From: Candidatus Chloroploca asiatica
GTDB lineage: Bacteria; Chloroflexota; Chloroflexia; Chloroflexales; Chloroflexaceae
DNA length: 64,000 nt
Direction of reading: 5' to 3'
Assembly: GCF_002532075.1 (NCBI RefSeq)
Contig: NZ_LYXE01000041.1
Coordinates: forward strand, 28,890-92,889
A model generated the notes under the pieces. The model did no database searches, was not told where the DNA came from, and saw nothing but the letters and a program-made list of their open reading frames with translations. How positions within the stretch are numbered: the stretch's first letter is position 1; every line of letters begins with the position of its first letter. The position numbers and the translations under genes were made by a program. This document shows positions 61,172 to 64,000 of the stretch, in pieces.

Positions 61172-61807
61172 CTAAGAGCCTGAGAGTGTTTCGACATAAT
61201 GGAGGCAATCAAAGGCCGTCTCGCCGATAAAATCAACCTGCAAACTGGCAGCGGTCGCCTGCTTAAGCGCAGCCCCGCCAGCCATCACTTTGATTTGTGT
61301 AAGGCCAAGGGCATGCATTTTCGTTCGCACCTGGCGTATTTGCGGTATCACCGTCGTGATCAGACCGCTGATACCGACAGCGAGCGGCGCTTCCTGGCGT
61401 GCCGTCGCGATCAAACGGTCAACGGGACAATCTTTGCCACAGTCAACCACGCGATAGCCTTTCGCGGTCAAGACCATTTTGAGGATATTCTTGCCCAGAT
61501 CGTGGACATCGCCCTCCAGGCTGGCCAGAATGATCGTCCCTTGCGACGGAAACATCGCGGCATCACCTGGATAGAGCACTTTCATCGCACTCATCACAGC
61601 CCGACCCGCGAGCATAATCTCGAGCAAATTGAACTGCTCGACAGTACACCGAGCATCCAACTGGGTCATGGCAGACTCGATGCCGTCAGTGATAATCGTC
61701 TCACGGGCAAGCCCTGCCGCCTGAAGCTGGTGGGTCTGTGTGACAGCCATCGCCTGATCGCCATCAATGAGGGCCTGGACAAGTTTTTGCATCAACGCGT
61801 TGTGCAT
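61172..61807 (-). CDS. Corrinoid-binding (MtaC/MttC-type) methyl carrier protein
   Basis: The 211-residue protein has an N-terminal four-helix cap (1-85) and a B12-binding Rossmann domain with DVHDLGKN (lower axial ligand His102), GLITTVIPQIR and VMAGGAAL. It carries a methyl group on cobalt between methyltransferases. ATG 61807 follows GAGGAG at about 10 bp; an ATG at 61825 that overlaps the previous stop codon (ATGA) is an alternative and would add six residues. No substrate-specific methyltransferase such as MttB is in the window. Confidence 0.92.
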   Translation of the reverse strand: MHNALMQKLVQALIDGDQAMAVTQTHQLQAAGLARETIITDGIESAMTQLDARCTVEQFNLLEIMLAGRAVMSAMKVLYPGDAAMFPSQGTIILASLEGDVHDLGKNILKMVLTAKGYRVVDCGKDCPVDRLIATARQEAPLAVGISGLITTVIPQIRQVRTKMHALGLTQIKVMAGGAALKQATAASLQVDFIGETAFDCLHYVETLSGS

Positions 61808-61821
61808 AGTTAATCGTCTCC

Positions 61822-63405
61822 TCATTCCTGGTTTGAAAGCACTCCTGTGACTGGTAGCTTCTTGAGGATCGCTTGCTGCATCAATGTTTCGGTGAGCGAA
61901 GGCAAAAACCGACCGCTGGTGGCAAGCAACCGATTGGCGAACCCTGGGATCAGGCTTGTTGCGCGCCGTTGCACCGCTGCAACGATGAGGTTCGCCAGAT
62001 GCGTGGGTCGCATCCGCCGTCGTTCGCGGCGATTATCGGGGCTGTAACGTCGGGCATGAGCGGTGCGCGTTGGACCGGGGTAGACCGTCAACACATTGAG
62101 CCCCTGGGGAGAGAGGGCAGCCCGAAGACTACGAGCATACGCAGCGAGCCCATCTTTGCTGGCTGCATAGACAGAAGCCCCTGGATAGCCAGTATAGACA
62201 GAAAGCGAAGCGATCATCACCAGCGTTGCGCCTGGGGCAAGTAGGTTCTGCCTGAGCAAGCCTGCCGTCAGATCCATGGGGGCGTACAGATTGAGCTCAA
62301 GTACGGCTTGTTGGCGGGGAAGATCGCTCTGCGCAAAACGTCCGACCAGACTGATGCCAGCACTATGCACAAAGACATCGGCTGGTGGCAAAGCAGCTAG
62401 TTGCTGGAGCACCCGGTCGCGATCAACTGCTTGGATCAGATCGGCTTCGATGACCGTAACGGCTGTCCCCTGCGCACGCATAACGCGGGCTATTTCATCT
62501 GCCCGGGCCCGATCACGGTCGATGAGCGTCACGATCCATCCCTCAGTGACATAACGCTCGGCAATTGCTCGTCCAATGCCATCTGCTCCGCCGGTCACCA
62601 CACAGTGACGTAGACCTTGAGGTGGGGCAAGAACAGGAAGCTGCGCGGGCGGAGAAGCTTGGCGAATCGTGCGGGTACGGACAACCCGTTCAACAGACTT
62701 CCCCAGATAGATCCCGGCAAAACGCATGATGCGATTACCTGCGCCAAGCGTTGCAACGGCGGTGCCACGTTCGCTGGCGCGCACAAGCTGACGAGCGACC
62801 CGTTCGGGTGGCGGGAAGCGTTGCCACCCGATCTGATCGAGTGGCGCACCAACTTTGTGATGCATAGCAGTACGGGTTGCCCCGGGATGGATCACCTGAA
62901 CCATCACGTGACCAGCTAATTCCACCCGCAAACTTCGGGCAAAGCCCTCGAGCGCAGCTTTGGTTGCCCCATAGACGGCATACGCTGGCACAGGCAAGGC
63001 AGCGGCAACCGAACCAATGAAAACGATGCGCCCGTGGGCAGTGATCAAGAGCGGGAGGAGCGCGTGGGTAAGGGCGATAGGCGCATACAGATTCGTCTGC
63101 AACAACGTAGCAAGCTCAGTCGATGTTTGCGCCATAACAGGCCCATACGAACCTACACCGGCGCAATGAATAAGCTGATCAAGGGTGTTGAGACCACGTT
63201 GATGAAGGAAGGACGCAACCACTGCCGGGGCAAAAGGTTGAGCGAGATCAACCCGGCAATAGTCAGGGCGCAACACGGCTGGAAGCGCCGAAGCAGGTCG
63301 GCGCCCAACCGCGATGACGCGAACACCTCGTGCCAGATAGATCTGGACGAGTGCTAGGCCGATACCATCGGTAGCGCCAGTGATCAACACCTGTTGTCGA
63401 GCCAT
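61822..63405 (-). CDS. Fused double short-chain dehydrogenase
   Basis: The 527-residue protein has two complete SDR domains. The first (residues 1-250) has TGATDGIG and YGATK; the second (about 272-510) has TGGADGIG and YAASK. Both keep the active-site Tyr-x3-Lys, a Ser upstream and an NxxG-type asparagine region, so both may be active. SDRs reduce or oxidise hydroxyl and keto groups with NAD(P). The substrate is unknown. It leads the corrinoid operon; its stop overlaps or adjoins the next start. ATG 63405 follows GGAG. Confidence 0.88.
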   Translation of the reverse strand: MARQQVLITGATDGIGLALVQIYLARGVRVIAVGRRPASALPAVLRPDYCRVDLAQPFAPAVVASFLHQRGLNTLDQLIHCAGVGSYGPVMAQTSTELATLLQTNLYAPIALTHALLPLLITAHGRIVFIGSVAAALPVPAYAVYGATKAALEGFARSLRVELAGHVMVQVIHPGATRTAMHHKVGAPLDQIGWQRFPPPERVARQLVRASERGTAVATLGAGNRIMRFAGIYLGKSVERVVRTRTIRQASPPAQLPVLAPPQGLRHCVVTGGADGIGRAIAERYVTEGWIVTLIDRDRARADEIARVMRAQGTAVTVIEADLIQAVDRDRVLQQLAALPPADVFVHSAGISLVGRFAQSDLPRQQAVLELNLYAPMDLTAGLLRQNLLAPGATLVMIASLSVYTGYPGASVYAASKDGLAAYARSLRAALSPQGLNVLTVYPGPTRTAHARRYSPDNRRERRRMRPTHLANLIVAAVQRRATSLIPGFANRLLATSGRFLPSLTETLMQQAILKKLPVTGVLSNQE

Positions 63406-63499
63406 GCTCTTGCTCCAATGATGTGTCTTCAGCACATCTCGGTATGCTTAGAGGATAGCATGGGATCTGGCTCTCGACAAGATGCGCGTATGTACGTTT

Positions 63500-63748
63500 T
63501 TACGGTTCCTTAACTGGTGCCGTTGATCCGTGCAGGCTTTGAGGCACAGCATTGGTCATACCTACAAGCAAGGCTGGTTTTGGCTCGGCGTGACCGGCCA
63601 GCCCTGCGTGGTCTTGGGGCACAAAGACCGCCTCTAAGGCAGCTTGGGGTTGCGCCTGCGCCTCTAGAGCATGAGTCTGGTGTGATCCACAGCCTACCAG
63701 CAAAAAGAGTGAGAGTAGCAATGCAAGCAACATTGTACGCAGCATCAT
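63500..63748 (-). CDS. Small lipoprotein
   Basis: The 82-residue product has a signal of the lipoprotein type (MMLRTMLLALLLSLFLLVGC) and a short Ala/Gln/His-rich mature part without known domain. ATG 63748 follows GAGGAG. It is a stand-alone minus-strand gene upstream of the double SDR gene, with an A/T-rich region before it. Function unknown. Confidence 0.65.
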   Translation of the reverse strand: MMLRTMLLALLLSLFLLVGCGSHQTHALEAQAQPQAALEAVFVPQDHAGLAGHAEPKPALLVGMTNAVPQSLHGSTAPVKEP

Positions 63749-63863
63749 ATGACTCCTCGAATTTATATATGTAATACGTATACTCATAGTGTACCAAATA
63801 GTTTCTGTATAGATAAGGTCAAAAGGCTGATATTTTCCCTACATCCTGGGGAGGTTTTGTTTT

Positions 63864-63902
63864 GAGCACAGGGTTGGGGCTTGTGGCCCCAACCCTGTGC
63901 TC
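63864..63902. repeat. Hairpin near the window end
   Basis: GAGCACAGGGTTGGGGC (63864-63880) pairs perfectly with 63886-63902 around TTGTG. No T-tract follows on either strand. The remaining bases to 64000 show no gene or feature that I can support. Confidence 0.65.
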
Positions 63903-64000
63903 GTGGAGGAAGTGAAGGCATCGCAGGGCTGATGCAAAGTCAGAGCCAGCAGCGGCAACCGACACCATGTGAACACCTTTGCGGTAGGATGAAGATGGAA

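Noticed and set aside
63903..64000. Start of another gene at the window end
   Set aside because: No start codon with a ribosome binding site and open frame is convincing in the last 100 bp.

Overview
The window reads as a chromosomal segment of a Chloroflexota bacterium, most likely a filamentous phototroph of the order Chloroflexales. This is inferred from gene content: a Tad-type secretion operon without an outer-membrane secretin, a Roadblock/LC7-MglA motility-type cluster, a galactolipid-type glycosyltransferase, SdrD/DUF11 surface proteins and a moderately high G+C. No 16S rRNA or phototrophy gene is present, so the family is not proven. There is no prophage, CRISPR array or transposase; the only mobile DNA seen is a small MITE-like element.

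Layout. 1-9.8 kb: end of a sugar ABC-transporter ATPase, argC, an MGDG-synthase-like glycosyltransferase with a Nudix hydrolase, a WD40 lipoprotein, rarD (with a MITE inserted between its stop codon and its terminator), a DUF190-CBS protein, an NAD-dependent epimerase and an RfaE/HldE-type nucleotidyltransferase. 9.8-15.7 kb: short dispersed repeats, small membrane proteins, a molybdopterin oxidoreductase, methionine aminopeptidase and a LysM lipoprotein. 15.8-29.2 kb: one long minus-strand operon led by a 1604-residue surface protein, followed by TadE, TadG-like, CpaB-like, two different TadA/VirB11-type ATPases, CpaE/TadZ, TadB and TadC. No Flp pilin, prepilin peptidase or secretin is present.

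29.3-34.6 kb: tRNA-Pro(GGG), a secreted subtilase with a CHRD domain placed between propeptide and protease, an epoxide-hydrolase-like protein and an ABC-2 permease. 34.8-37.4 kb: a small HTH protein, two Roadblock/LC7 proteins, an MglA-type GTPase and a DUF4388 protein, a probable polarity or gliding module. 37.5-48.3 kb: purH, hisIE, a hybrid histidine kinase, rpsP-khpA-rimM, a VanZ-like protein, LysM protein, esterase, a zinc-ribbon/HExxH protein resembling DA1, a membrane-anchored protein and a fatty-acid desaturase.

48.5-57.3 kb: a six-gene operon with a clear promoter: circularly permuted ATP-grasp, alpha-E protein, transglutaminase-like protease, two tandem GT-C-like membrane proteins that share a 130-bp identical run, and a GNAT protein. 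57.3-63.4 kb: a minus-strand operon for a corrinoid methyl-transfer system: fused double SDR, corrinoid-binding protein, UroD-family methyltransferase lacking one expected zinc ligand, RamA-like reductive activator and a diguanylate cyclase. The window ends with a small lipoprotein.

The strongest leads are the ATP-grasp/alpha-E/transglutaminase/GT-C/GNAT operon, the corrinoid operon with a double SDR and an altered methyltransferase, the dual-ATPase Tad operon led by a giant adhesin, the MITE with a perfect 10-bp target duplication, and a set of intergenic hairpins whose stems differ but whose tips share the form AGC-NNN-GCT.
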